Of a stretch of 64,000 bases of DNA, positions 33,618 through 45,153 are shown piece after piece (position 1 is the stretch's first letter; each line of letters begins with the position of its first letter). The position numbers and the translations under genes were made by a program. The notes beneath the pieces were generated by a model. The model saw only the letters and a list, made by a program, of their open reading frames with translations. It did no database searches and had not been told where the DNA came from. Origin of the DNA: Saccopteryx bilineata (taxonomy: Eukaryota > Chordata > Mammalia > Chiroptera > Emballonuridae); the NCBI RefSeq assembly GCF_036850765.1, contig NC_089492.1:293158590-293222589 (forward strand), read 5' to 3'.

Positions 33618-34690
33618 TCATGCATTAGCCATACGTAGACCAACCAGCTTCCGGTTTGTGGCTGGAGCAAGGCATGTTGTCCTTCTCAGGGTTAACTTAC
33701 AAGGGTTGGTGGGGTCAGTCCCCACTGTCCACGGGGGTGTCTCTGCTGGGACTGCAGGCAACCAGCTATGCTGGACCCAGGCGGGCATGCCTTCTACCTT
33801 GGCAGTAGTGCGAGTGGTCAGGATACCTGTCCACATGGGAGTCAGTCCTTGGGTGATATACTTCTTTACCCAGACTGAGTCCCCAGGCTGAAAAGGATAT
33901 ACTGGATCTCCTGGCAGTGCTGGAAGCACCTTTTAGACAGTGTTTTGAACAGTCTTCTGAGTAACCTGCAGACCCTGCAAGTACTTAAGGAAGGAGTGGT
34001 TACTTAACTCAGCTTTTATCTATTCTCTGAGTTTTGGTAGTAGTAAGGGGGGTATTTCAAACACTATTTCAAAAGGTGTAAATCCTTCTCTATAGGGGGT
34101 ACACCTTGCCCTAAGGAGGGCTAGTGGGAGTAAGGTTGGCCAATTTTCACCAGTTTCAAAAACAATTTAGTTAGAGTTTCTTTTAAGGTCTGATTCATAC
34201 ACTCTACCTGCCCTGAACCTTTGGAGCCTGTGGGCACAATGTAACTTCAAATTAGTTTCTAATTAATATTGGGTTCCTTTCCTACTAACCATGAGACTCT
34301 GGACACAAATGCAGGCCTAACACTAGAATGGGCAAGCTAAACCTGGAAAGAATTCAACACAGCAACTTCCTAACAATTGTCACTGTGGCCCTACTTCCAG
34401 TAGGAAAAGCTTCTACCTATTTGTCAATCATTTTATTAAAGTCTATTCTAAATGTTTACCTGGGAAAGCTTCTTTCTCCTTGTTTCTTTCTATAATTTCC
34501 TTATTTTGCTTAGTATTCACTTGGACACAAACTAACTACTCAGATATTATGTCTTCTGTAATAGAGTCTAAGCTCAGCTTCTCTAATTATTCCTTTCCTG
34601 TTGGCAAAATCTTTTTCTAATTGGTTTTGAATAAACCTTTAGTAACAAGGGTTTTAGTGAAGTTCCTAAAAACCCCACTGGTTTTGGGTA
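33618..34690 (-). pseudogene. ERV integrase C-terminus and start of env, broken
   Basis: The 33929-33618 frame reads FQPGDSVWVKKYITQGLTP and AKVEGMPAWVQHS, the C-terminal DNA-binding part of a gammaretroviral integrase. Upstream, 34690-33930 parallels the plus-strand integrase remnant at 45840-46620. Stops and frameshifts occur throughout, and no functional product is possible. Confidence 0.75.
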
Positions 34691-35206
34691 GCATTTTCCT
34701 ACTCATTTGAATTCCAAATTCCTATGTTCCAATTTTGAGGCAGACTGGAAAAATATAAAATAAACAACAAAATTAAAACAGCTAATGCTAACAGATACTA
34801 TAACAAGTGTCCCAAAACAATGAAGTGATCAAAGCATATCAGATTATTAAGCAAAGTCTTAACTAATACAACAGGACTTAAAATAAAATTCTTACAGTCT
34901 TAAATGTCCTTAATATGGTCGTGTAATTTCTCTAAGTCCATGTTGACACTATCACTACTTCATATCATTTGCAAATCTAACCTAATCCCACTTCAGTCTG
35001 AGAACTGTCCCAAGGAGCAGGAGTCACACATATTCAGGAAAAGTCCACAAGGCACTGAAGTAGTGGTCATATTTCCACACTTTGCAGCTAGAGTCCAAGT
35101 CCTAATGACCACTGCTTCTAGCTGGTAACGATTCAGGTAGACTGGAAAAGCTGTCTGCAGCACATATGGAGATGGAGCTTTTGTTTTCTTTAAACTGGAG
35201 AGATGA

Positions 35207-35952
35207 GCCTGCCCAGGTAGTGATGCAGTGGATGGAGTGTCAGACTGGGATGCTAAAGACCCGGGTTTGAGACCCCGAGGATGCCAGCTTGAGCACGGGC
35301 TCATCTGGTTTCAGCAAAGCTCACCAGCTTGGACCCAAGGTCGCTGGCTTGAGCAAGGGGTCACTCCGTCTGCTGAAGGCCCACGGTCAAGGCACATATG
35401 AGAGAGCAATCAATGAACAACTAAGGTGTCACAATGCACAATGAAAAACTAATGATTGAAGCCCTGGCCGGTTGGCTCAGCGGTAGAGCATCGGCCTAGC
35501 GTGCGGGAGGACCCGGGTTCGATTCCCGGCCAGGGCACACAGGAGAAGCGCCCATATGCTTCTCCACCCCTCCGCCGCGCTTTCCTCTCTGTCTCTTTCT
35601 TCCCCTCCCGCAGCCAAGGCTCCATTGGAGCAAAGATGGCCCGGGCGCTGGGGATGGCTCCTTGGCCTCTGCCTCAGGCGCTAGAGTGGCTCTGGTCGCA
35701 ACATGGCGACGCCCAGGATGGGCAGAGCATCGCCCCCTGGTGGGCAGAGCGTCCCATGGTGGGCGTGCCAGGTGGATCCCGGTCGGGCGCATGCGGGAGT
35801 CTGTCTGACTGTCTCTCCCTGTTTCCAGCTTCGGAAAAATGAAAAAAAAAAACAAAAAAAACCCTAATGATTGATGCTTCTCATCTCTCCGTTCCTGTCT
35901 GTCTGTCCCTGTCTATCCCTCTCTCTGACTCTCTCTCTGTCTCTGTAAAAAC
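35207..35952 (+). repeat. SINE family B split by a family A copy
   Basis: The family B head is at 35207-35457 and its tail at 35866-35952. The outer flanks share GGAGAGATGA. Confidence 0.9.
35459..35862 (+). repeat. SINE family A nested in family B
   Basis: CTAATGATTGA is duplicated on both sides. The body is of the subfamily with GCAACATGGCGACGCCC. Confidence 0.95.
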
Positions 35953-36430
35953 ATAAATAAATAAACGGGAGAGATGATCCCAGGGGGGGCTTTCTCTGGC
36001 GCTCTGCAACTGTGGCGTGATGAAGAGAACCCTGGGATACACTATGCTGGTGGCAGAGATAGATTTGTCTAAATTAGGAGTAGGTTCCAGCATAAAATAG
36101 GCATGGGGCATTGAGACAAGAGGAATAAAGGAGACACTATACATTAAACAAAACAGCAGAAAATAGAACTATCAATAACCATGACAGAGATCTTCAACAG
36201 ACAAATAAAACCCGAATACTCAGGCAAGGCATAGTAAGTGGCCCTTGTGTTTACAAGAAATGAGATCAGTTTACTTGCTACTTGGAAGAAATACCCTAAG
36301 CTCGTCTGTGGTGATGTGAGATGGGGCCGATGGCCCTGGGCACCTTTAGCCTTCAGTGGCAAGTCCCAACAGGCTGGGCAAAGTCAGGTCACAGGGGGCT
36401 GGAGCAGGGTTGGAAGAGACTGAACCCTCC

Positions 36431-37104
36431 TTTAGAGGAGCTACATGCAAACAAGGGACCCCAGACCCCAGATGCACAACTGAATACAAATTTGACCACA
36501 GACCCTGGAGACAGACTCCTGATCTGTAACCAAGACCCATAACCAAACTTCAGACATGGAGCCAAACGACTGACCCCACTTGCATGACAGATGCAGGAGC
36601 TGAACCTGATACTCACAATACAAACAGAACCAAGACTCCATAAAAAAAATCTCATAGCTCCCTATGTCCATACAGTAGCTTAAATATATACTTCAATATC
36701 AATGTAAATGTAGAAGAGAGGAACATAACTCACAGCACTACCACACTCTACCAAACACTACAAAAAAAAAACAAAACCAAATGACTGACGGAGGGAACAG
36801 AAATAATGCTTACCCTTAGCTGACACACGTCCGTGATCTCAGCTACAGGACTCTCCAGGAGTTAGTGCCCCAGCCATTCATGTCACATGCTGGCTCGTCA
36901 CCACTGGATGATAAAAATAATGTTCTCATACTTTAAAACTTTTCACAGCTGGGCTAATAATCAGGTGAAAGAATCAGATGGACAAGAGATATTCAATGTA
37001 TAATACATGCTCAACAGAATTCATATTCCCAAGAATACAAGACAATGAGATTACATTGTATATATAGGACATTTCAAAAACATGAATAACAGAATCTTAG
37101 ATTT
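36431..37104. other. Unassigned, possibly ERV gag-side sequence and flank
   Basis: The left part continues the antisense ERV, but no gag motif could be recognised. The rest is AT-rich with no gene seen. Open frames on the minus strand near 36.4-36.7 kb lack any recognisable domain. Confidence 0.3.
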
Positions 37105-37298
37105 TATAAAAAAAAATTTATAGATTGATTATACAGAAAAGAGGCAGAGAGAAAAGGGGAAGAAGAAGAAGTAGAAAGTGTCACCTCAGAGTGGTTGCCT
37201 CTCATATGTGCCTTAACCAGACACACCTAGAGTTTTAAACCAGCAACCCCAGCATTCCAAATCGATGCTCTATTCACTGTGCCACCACAAGTCAGGCC
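37105..37298 (-). repeat. SINE family C, diverged
   Basis: Antisense copy ending TGCCACCACAAGTCAGGCC. Confidence 0.8.
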
Positions 37299-37310
37299 AG
37301 AATCATGGAT

Positions 37311-37356
<46 letters not shown>

Positions 37357-37387
37357 TTTCTTTCTTTCCTTTCTTTCTTTCTTTCTC
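37311..37387. repeat. (TTTC)n microsatellite
   Basis: About 19 tetranucleotide repeats with a few interruptions, grown from the tail of the adjoining SINE. Confidence 0.95.
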
Positions 37388-37767
37388 TTTTTTTTTTTTT
37401 TTCCGCACCTTTCTGAAGCTGGAAACGGGGACAGTCAGACAGACTCCCGCATGTGCCCTACCGGGATCCACCCGGCTCGCCCACCAGGGGGCGACGCTCT
37501 GCCGTGACCAGAGCCACTCCAGCGCCTGGGGCAAAGGCCAAGGAGCCATCCCCAGCGCCCGGGCCATCCCTGCTCCAATGGAGCCCAGGCCATCCCTGCT
37601 CCAATGGAGCCTCGCCGCAGGAGGGGAAGAGAGAGACAGAGAGGAAGAAGAGGGGTAGGGGTGGAGAAGCAGATGGGCGCTTCCCCTGTGTGCCCTGGCT
37701 GGGAATCAAATCCAGGACCCCTGCACGCCAGGCCGACGCTCTACCACTGAGCCAACCAGCCAGGGCC
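37388..37767 (-). repeat. SINE family A
   Basis: Antisense copy. AATCATGGATTCTT flanks it. There is an internal duplication of about 25 bp around CCATCCCTGCTCCAATGGAG (37565 and 37590), and one CCACCAGGGGGCG near 37482. Confidence 0.95.
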
Positions 37768-37781
37768 AATCATGGATTCTT

Positions 37782-37826
37782 TTTTTATTTTTATTTTATT
37801 TATTTATTCATTTTAGAGAGGAGAGG

Positions 37827-37865
<39 letters not shown>

Positions 37866-38002
37866 CAGAGAGAGAAGGGGGGGAGGAGCTAGAAGCATCA
37901 ACTCCCATATGTGCCCTGACCAGGCAAGCCTAGGGTTTTGAACCGGTGACCTCAGCATTTCCATGCTGACGCTTTATCCACTGCACCACCACAGGTCAGG
38001 CC
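37782..38002 (-). repeat. SINE family C
   Basis: Antisense copy using the same AATCATGGATTCTT target as the preceding SINE. Confidence 0.95.
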
Positions 38003-38342
38003 AATCATGGATTCTTAAAAGTGACATATAACATGCAGGTAATTTGAGAATATGTGGCACACCTGACAGTTTTTATTGGGAAACCCCAAAACCTATTGAG
38101 CACAGGAAATAAAGTAAGGGGTCAACAAGCTGTTCCTTGGAATCTTCATGTCTAACACGAAGGTGATTGTACTTAAGTTCTCTTCTGAAACTACTGTGGA
38201 CACAAAGTGACAACAGAGAAGTACACTTCAAACATATTGAAAAGGGACCACAATCAACAGAAAGCAACTTCCAACAAGCTTCCAAGTTTGAAAAAATATA
38301 AAATGTGTGTCTTGTTCTCATAGCCATTAACCTAAAATATAG
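38003..38342. other. Unassigned spacer
   Basis: AT-rich single-copy-looking sequence. No gene, RNA or repeat is recognised. Confidence 0.4.
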
Positions 38343-38710
38343 GTTCAGAGAGGGACAGACAGGCAGAAAGGGAGAGAGATAAGAAGCATCAATTCTTCGT
38401 TGCAACACCTTACTTGTTCATTGATTGCTTTCTCATATGTGCCTTGACTGAGGGGCTACAGCAGAGTGAGTGACCCCTTGCTCAAGCGAGCAACCTTGAG
38501 CTTCAAGCCAGTGACCTTTGGGCTCAAGCCAGCAACCATGGTGTCCTATCTATGATCCCACGCTCAAGCCAGTGATTCCGTGCTCAAGCTGGTGAGCCCG
38601 TGCTCAAGCCAGATGAGCCCATGCTCAAGCTGGGGACCTCAGGGTTTAGAACCTGGGTCCTCTTCATTTCAGTACAATGCTTTACCCACCGCGCCACTAC
38701 CTGGTCAGGC
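38343..38710 (-). repeat. SINE family B, long older variant
   Basis: The copy has extra CTCAAGCCAG-type repeats in its body (38480-38630) compared with the common 330-bp form. The only other copy of this type is at 61110. Confidence 0.85.
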
Positions 38711-38827
38711 TAAAAAATATTAATAAATAAAAGGGACACATGAGCCCCTATATGGTTTAAGGTATAAATGACATTTTCTAAATAACCCCCCCAAATACAT
38801 TACAATTGGAAATATAAAATAACTTCA

Positions 38828-39278
38828 GGCCCTGGCCGGTTGGCTCAGCGGTAGAGCATCGGCTTGGCGTGCGGGGGACCGGGGTACGATTCCCGGCCAG
38901 GGCACATAGGAGAAGCACCCATTTGCTTCTCCACCCCCACTCCCTCCTTCCTCTCTGTCTCTCTCTTCCCCTCCCGCAGCCGAGGCTCCATTGGAGCAAA
39001 GATGGCCCGGGCGCTGGGGATGACTCCTTGGCCTCTGCCCCAGGCTCTAGAGTGGCTCTGGTCGCGGCAGAGCGACACCCCGGAGGGGCAGAGCATCGCC
39101 CCCTGGTGGGCAGAGCATCGCCCCCTGGTGGGCAGAGCATCGCCCCCTGGTGGGCAGAGCATCGCCCCTGGTGGGTGTGCCGGGTGGATCCCGGTCGGGC
39201 GCATGAGGGAGTCTGTCTGACTGTCTCTCCCTGTTTCCAGCTTCAGAGAAATACAAAATAAATAAATAAAATAAAATA
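38828..39278 (+). repeat. SINE family A with four tandem CTCF-like motifs
   Basis: AAAATAACTTCA flanks the copy. From 39095 the 22-bp unit ATCGCCCCCTGGTGGGCAGA.. is repeated four times. Other copies have one or two. Confidence 0.95.
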
Positions 39279-39454
39279 AAATAACTTCAAACGAATGATG
39301 ATTAAAATACTACATTTAAAAAAAAACCTATGGAGCACTAGCCTAGCCATGTAGCTCAGTACATACATTGTACCAAACACCAATGTGACGGGTATGAGCC
39401 CCATTGTTGGCACCTAAAAGGAGCCACCAATGAGCATGATACTAAATGGAACAC
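39279..39454. other. Spacer, possibly an old SINE head
   Basis: GTAGCTCAGTACATACATTG near 39350 hints at a degraded tRNA-like repeat. Nothing else is recognised. Confidence 0.3.
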
Positions 39455-40195
39455 TGTAAAGCCAGTGGCCAGGGCCACTATCACAGCAGCCTGGCCCATG
39501 CAGGTTTGCATTGGATTCGGACAGTCGTTAAAAAAACAATGGAAAAAAAAAAAAAAAAAGTAAAAAAAAACAAAAAAACAATGGAGCCAAAAACTGATGG
39601 GCCAACGTCTTTAATCCTAGCTTGCACCCGTTGGTCAAGTAAAAACACACACTGGGCTCCAAAACCCACTCACATTCAGTGCTCACAAAGCTACTGACTT
39701 ATCTGAGTTTCCTAGAATCAAAGGTTTCTAGCTAACCAGACTTATTCACCTATGTTCCCCATCTCCTTCCTTCTCTCTGCACAAACTCTGCACAAACTGG
39801 CTTCTCACTCAACACTCCGCCATCTTGGCTGCCTCTCCTGGCCTCCTCCACGTGGCCTTTCTCTGCTCTCTGCTCTCTAATGCTAATCTCAGGAACCAAG
39901 AGCAAGCTTTCATTCTGCCCCTATTTTATAGTGTACAAATCCAAACCTTTAATCCAATATACAAAATAGGGAAGTCTCTAATACAAAGTCACTTATCAGA
40001 GACATGATAGGATTGTACCATCCCACATCAAAAATGGTGGGAAAGGCTTAGTCCTAAAACCAAGCCCCAGACTACAAGGATTCTGCTTACCCACAGCCAG
40101 CCCCCAACACACATTAATATCACCTGGGCAACGGCCTCCACGTGGGCAGCGTCATCTTTAACAAAGTGAGCATAATACATTTTATCTGCCCAACA
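39455..40195 (-). repeat. Solo LTR, family L, copy 2
   Basis: Same LTR as at 31021. The duplication AACAC is perfect on both sides. A/C-rich expansion near 39530-39585. Confidence 0.85.
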
Positions 40196-40611
40196 AACAC
40201 CTAAGTGGAGCAATGAGTGCATGCTTCTCTGTCTCTCTGAAATCAATGGAAAAAATTGAAAAGGCGAAAGATTTATGCAATCTGAGGAGAAACTAGAGTA
40301 TATCAATGGAAAAAAATTTAAAACCTAAGGAAAATTGCGTGATAAATCTGCAATGTGCCATATGTTTCACTCAGGAGAAAGGCAGAAGGGCAAACAAAGA
40401 AACAAACAAAAGGCCCAGATCTCTGTTAGGACCACGTCTGTATTTTGGGCCAGGACGCACTACCTCTCCTTGCTGTAAACCTCCCACAGTTTCCCGCCCA
40501 TTTTTGACCCATGGTGCCTCTCCTACAATGGAACCATTTCCTCTTGCTTCCCCAAAACACCTGGCGGCAGTGCCTTGAGGAAACTTCTCCCAAACCTAAA
40601 CTGGAGCTCCC
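40196..40611. other. Unassigned spacer
   Basis: A short GCTTCTCTGTCTCTCTGAAATCAATGG-like stretch (40223) resembles the tail of another bat SINE type. The remainder shows no gene. Confidence 0.3.
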
Positions 40612-40911
40612 TGTGAGGAAATCCCCAAAAGTGGTTTAATGTGATAATCCTGGAGATTATCACCTGTTAGAAGGTGTATGCCAGAAAGGGTACTAAAGCC
40701 AAGGGGTCCCAGCTGCAGTTAGTTGCCCAGACTCCAACATTGAATGTGGACAATCTCCACACTGACCACTTTAACCAAGGACAGCTGAGACAAGCACGCT
40801 GATGGGGCCCCATTAGGCTGTACCCAGGTACGCCATAGGATCTGTGAGTAATAAACTGCCTGGGTGAGTCTTGTAATTAACTTGTGTGTGGGTCGTGTCT
40901 TTCCTCCAGTG
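40612..40911 (+). repeat. Possible LTR fragment
   Basis: TGTGAGGAAATCCCC at the start and GTAATAAACTGCCTGG followed by a G/T-rich stretch and CTCCA near the end look like a retroviral LTR with a polyadenylation signal. No partner was found. Confidence 0.35.
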
Positions 40912-41428
40912 GTGATTGGTCTCAGTACCAATAAGTAGAATCCTCATAGCCCCTCAAGAGTGTCTCAAAGAGGCTGCCAGCCCTGCTGTTAAGCAGGAGT
41001 GTCCCACTGCACGGGGAAATTGAATCGGGGACGCCTGACCGATGTAAAGCTCGGGCTCTACTGGAGCAGGGGAGCACTTCTCCAGGAAGCCACATCTGTC
41101 TGAGGAGGGTGAGGACAAAAAGGGGACACATGCTGAACCTGAAAAGCTCAGGGGAGGCTTGCATGGTGGCCTTACAAACTCAGAGACCTAAAATAACCAC
41201 AGAGGATGGTCTGAAATGAAAACTTTCTAACTAAAAGTAGTTCATGGTGAGTAGTCATGTCCTAGGGAGGTATTTTTCTCTAACAAAGGTCAAAGGCTTA
41301 CTTTAATTGAGCCTGTCTGTTGTCTTTTGCATCTACAATAATGTACCTGATAATGGCACCAGAGAAAACGCAGGTCCAAGGTATCTTTTCTTAGGTGAGA
41401 AAGAATTCAGGCAAGAGGGTGCAGTGTT

Positions 41429-41946
41429 GTATGATAGGGGCCTACTGTTGTGTATGGGACCTCAGTATTGTGTATAGAGAGTTGGACATAAAGAGGAACT
41501 TTAAACTTGCTTTTAGTAGCTGCTTAGAGTAGAAAGTCCCCAATAGTCTGTACAAGGAAGTTAAGCATTGACCGGAGCTTGCCTGTGGCAGTAGCTTAGA
41601 GTGAAAATTTTTACAAGCCCAACTAGTTAGATATCTTGACTTAAATCTTGCCTACAGAAGCAGGATGTAGTTTTATGCTTTAGCCTTGCAGCAATTACAG
41701 GAAGAACTGTAATCAGCTTTAGAACAAACAATGCTTTCTACGGAAATGTCAAGAATGTTGTGCATACCTGTTGTAATAGCTATGACTTTGTGGTTTATCC
41801 CCTTAAATACTGCTCTCTCCCTAGGCTCAGGGCTGTTAGCTGTTTCTCAGCTAGCAGTCACCGGCTGGCTAATAAAGGCTCTTTAAATTTATTGATATAA
41901 TCGTTTGGGCTCCGATCAATAATTACTCAACGTTCGGTCTATAACA
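41429..41946 (+). repeat. 5' LTR of the tRNA-Gln provirus
   Basis: Matches 48387-48905. CCTTAAATACTGCTC (TATA-like) lies near 41800 and GGCTAATAAAGG near 41868. It ends TATAACA. The first T of the expected TG is missing or shared with the duplication. Confidence 0.8.
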
Positions 41947-41948
41947 TT

Positions 41949-41966
41949 TGGAGGTTCCACCGAGAT
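41949..41966 (+). promoter_or_regulatory. Primer-binding site, tRNA-Gln
   Basis: TGGAGGTTCCACCGAGAT is complementary over all 18 bases to the 3' end of mammalian tRNA-Gln (...ATCTCGGTGGAACCT plus CCA). It lies 2 nt after the LTR. It primed minus-strand DNA synthesis. Confidence 0.85.
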
Positions 41967-42327
41967 AAGCCAGGCCTTCCTGGCATTTGGGGCAGAACCC
42001 AGCGGGACCCCCGCCACCCCACTCCTAGGGGGAGATCTCTGATTAGACGTTCCTCAGCCCCAGGAGACAAAGTAGCAAAAGGTTCCCATCTCAAAGTTCT
42101 GCAATTCGACTCTTGGAGCCATTTGAAGCTGTACTTACCGGTAAGATTTGTTTTGGTTTCTGGGCACCCTGTTGGGAGTCTTTGGAAGGCTGGACGCAGC
42201 TTTACTTCCCACACTTGATCCCAGACCATGATGGTGGCCGGTGATCTTTGGTTTGGTTTCACTTGTTTTGTGTTCTAGTATTGTCTTTTGTCTGCCTGTA
42301 GTTTTGTTTGTGTCTGATCGTCCAGTA

Positions 42328-42935
42328 ATGGGTCAGTCATCGTCATGTTTATTTTGTGCCTCATTAGAGTATTTTAAATTTTAGGCACTGGGTTGAAACA
42401 CCTGAACCAGGTGGCCTCTCTGGAGAGTTGCTGACCTTATTGGATCTCTAGGAGAGGCGCCCCCTGAAGATGTTCCAGGGTTCCAGTTTTCCTGTGGGTC
42501 TCGGACAGCTTCTCAGCAGACACCCTCAACCCTAAAAATCTCACAGTTCAGCAGAGAAATTGGGGAATTCAAATTCTGACCTCTGGAGGTAAGTCAGGGC
42601 AATCTTGTTTTGCTGAATTCTAGCTTACTGTCTGTTCTGAAGTTTCTCTCTATTCACCAGAGTAATCTCTTGTGACATTTTCTGGTTCAGCCACCTTTCT
42701 CGGACTTGCTAGGTCTCTTTTCTTGGATTCAAGACCTCTAGTTTCAGGGATCTCTGTCTGACTTTTCCCCAGAGGAAACTGCTTTTTCTGTTAGCTCCTA
42801 TCTCTCTTCTTGTGTGAGGCACTTAGCCTTAAAGAGGCGGTTTCAATTGGAAATTTCTGGCTTAAAACCACAGGGCAAAAGTGGAAGGAAATATGTAAAC
42901 AAGCCCACAAATTATAAAACTAGCAAAATTCATAG
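42328..42935 (+). pseudogene. ERV gag matrix remnant
   Basis: ATG at 42328 gives MGQSSS, the myristoylation start usual for gammaretroviral Gag, after a leader with a possible splice donor (CCGGTAAGAT at 42139). Stops follow within about 20 codons. The SINE at 42943 ends it. Confidence 0.55.
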
Positions 42936-42942
42936 GAAAAAA

Positions 42943-43263
42943 ATTTTTTTCAGAGAGAGAGAGGGATAGACAGGGACAGACAGACAGGAACGGAGAGAGG
43001 TGAGAAGCATCAATCATTAGTTTTTCATTGCGCATTGCAACACCTTAGTTGTTCATTGATTGCTTTCTCATATGTGCCTTGACCGCGGGCCTTCAGCAGA
43101 CCGAGTAACCCCTTGCTGGAGCCAGCAACCTTGGGTCAAGCTGGTGGGCTTTTTGCTCAAACCAGATTAGCTCGCGCTCAATCTGGCAACCTCGGGGTCT
43201 TGAACCTGGGTCCTCTGCATCCCAGTCCAACACTCTGTCCACTGCGCCACCGCCTGGTCAGGC
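42943..43263 (-). repeat. SINE family B
   Basis: Antisense copy with CATAGRAA on both sides. Confidence 0.95.
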
Positions 43264-43452
43264 TCATAGAAATATTTTATTGCTTAAAGCTAAAAGCTAA
43301 CTAAAGACCTAAGAGAGTGCTGGAGGAAGTATAGAGTAAAAACTAGTTTCAGATATCCACCTACTGACCCAAAGAAGTTTTACCCATTTGGAAGATATGG
43401 GGTAGAAATAGTATTAAGAAGAAAAATAGAAAAAATTAGAACTTTTCTTTAA

Positions 43453-43648
43453 ATTTTTTTTTTAATTTATTCATTTTAGAGAGGAGAGGGAGAGACAGAG
43501 AGAGGAGAGACAGAGAGACAGAAGGAGGGGAGGAGCTGGAAGCATCAACTCTCATATGTGCCTTGACCAGGCAAGCCCAGGGTTTCGAACCGGCAACCTC
43601 AGCATTTCCAGGTTGATGCTTTCTCCACTGCGCCACCACAGGTCAGGC
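43453..43648 (-). repeat. SINE family C
   Basis: Antisense copy with TAGAACTTTTCTTTA duplicated. Confidence 0.95.
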
Positions 43649-43659
43649 TAGAACTTTTC

Positions 43660-44421
43660 TTTAGAAGAGGCGGAGAAAAAAGCCATGTTTGCAAAAAAAA
43701 AAAAAAGGAAAGGAAAGAGCAACAGCATGGAGAGTGCTGCCTCCATAGTGTTCAGCGCCTGCGCTACGCTCACTTATGCTCCAAGGAGCGGTGCCAGGTG
43801 GCGACTCCTTGCGCAGCTTCCGGCGCCTGCTCCCCTTAGATACCAGGAATCCCAGGCACCCTGACCTTTATATTGACTTGATGGTGTAAAGCACTGTGGG
43901 TCAAAAAGAGGGTTAACACCTCTTACGCCAGCTAGATAGATACAAAATAGTGAGTGCATTTTGACCGTTCCTTATTTTTCTCAGTAAATCAATAGTTCAT
44001 TGAGGTGGTAGTTTACAATGCTCTTTTTATAAATTGTACTAAATTTGTACTAATGATGAGACATTTAAAATTGTATAGTCTGTCAAATACAAAGACTTAC
44101 TTTTTGTACCAAGGATCCGTTGTTGTAGAAAAAATATTTTCTATGTTAGAAATGTATATATTAGTTCAAGACTCTTTTATTAATTCTTTTTATTTGCTAT
44201 TTCATAGCCCTGTGATGTTGAAATCTTGTTTTAAATATTAGGGGATATGTAATGATTATTAATGTAATGATTCAGTATTGTTCGATGTTAGGTCACCAAA
44301 TCCAGAGTGACAAATATTATTATTGATTGGCTTAACAATAGAATTCTCAACATAATAGGTGGAAAGGAGAAAATAGAAAATAGATGACTAATTATGGTAG
44401 TCATTTAAGTTTTGTGCCCAG
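43660..44421. other. Unassigned segment inside provirus
   Basis: 43690-43860 is GC-rich, the rest AT-rich. No retroviral or cellular motif was recognised. It may be a further insertion. Confidence 0.3.
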
Positions 44422-44772
44422 CCTGACCAGGAGGTGGCGCAGTGGATAGAGCATCGGACTGGGATGCGGAAGGACCCAGGTTTGAGACCCCGAGGTCGCC
44501 AGCTTGAGTGCAGACTCATCTGGTTTGAGCAAAGCTCACCAGCTTGGACCCAAGGTCGCTGGCTCAAGCAAGGGGTTACTCGGTCTGCTGAAGGCCCACC
44601 GTCAAGATTCATATGAGAAAGCAATCAATGAACAACTAAGGTGTTGCAACACACAATGAAAAACTAATGATTGATGCTTCTCATCTCTCTCCATTCCTGT
44701 CTGTATGTCCCTGTCTATCCCTCTCTCTGACTCACTCTCTGTCTCTGTAAAAAATAAATAAATAAATAAAAA
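44422..44772 (+). repeat. SINE family B
   Basis: The duplication TTAAGTTTTGTGCCCAG flanks this sense copy, which has an (AAAT)n tail. Confidence 0.95.
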
Positions 44773-44889
44773 TTAAGTTTTGTGCCCAGATTAAAAGGGC
44801 TAAAGAATGTGAACAGAAATCCTGTTTCTCTTGAGCTTTTAGACATTATCTGTCAGGGTGCATAAAATTACAGCATAAATAAGGTATGT

Positions 44890-45153
44890 TGCCCTGGCTG
44901 GTTGGCTCAGTGGTAGAGCGTCGGCCTGGTGTGCAGAAGTCCTGGGTTCGATTCCCGGCCAGGGCACACAGGAGAAGCACCCATCTGCTTCTCCACCCCT
45001 CCCCCTCTCCTTCCTCTCTGTCTCTCTCTTCCCCTCCTGCAGCCAGGGCTCCATTGGAGCAAAGTTGGCCCGGGCACTGAGGATGGCTCTGTGGCCTCTG
45101 CCTCAGGCACTAGAATGGCGCTGGTTGCAACAGAGCGACGCCCCAGATGAGCA
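44890..45153 (+). repeat. SINE family A, 3'-truncated
   Basis: The head and body are intact, but the copy stops at about 45153 without tail or duplication and passes straight into retroviral gag sequence. This implies a later deletion. Confidence 0.85.

Larger units (their letters stand above)
34740..36430 (-). pseudogene. ERV nucleocapsid-protease remnant plus unassigned segment (shared module)
   Basis: 36362-36144 reads SLGYFFQVASKLISFLVNTR and ALPEYSGF, a gammaretroviral aspartic protease with the active-site DTG replaced by NTR. The same sequence, nearly colinear, occurs on the plus strand at 59380-60560 inside another provirus. A family B SINE carrying a nested family A copy interrupts it. 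Confidence 0.7.
32864..36900 (-). mobile_element. Antisense class I (gammaretrovirus-like) ERV interior, 5'-truncated
   Basis: Reading the minus strand, it contains nucleocapsid-protease remnants (about 36430-36100), an unassigned segment (35200-34740), integrase and the start of env (34690-33600), and an env tail (33060-32870) like that of the provirus at 48.1-48.37 kb. The reverse transcriptase region is missing. Later SINEs lie at 33076-33461 and 35207-35952. The left (5') limit is not clear. Confidence 0.7.

Noticed and set aside
33618..33929. Cellular gene on the minus strand (103 codons)
   Set aside because: The frame encodes the tail of a retroviral integrase within an ERV.
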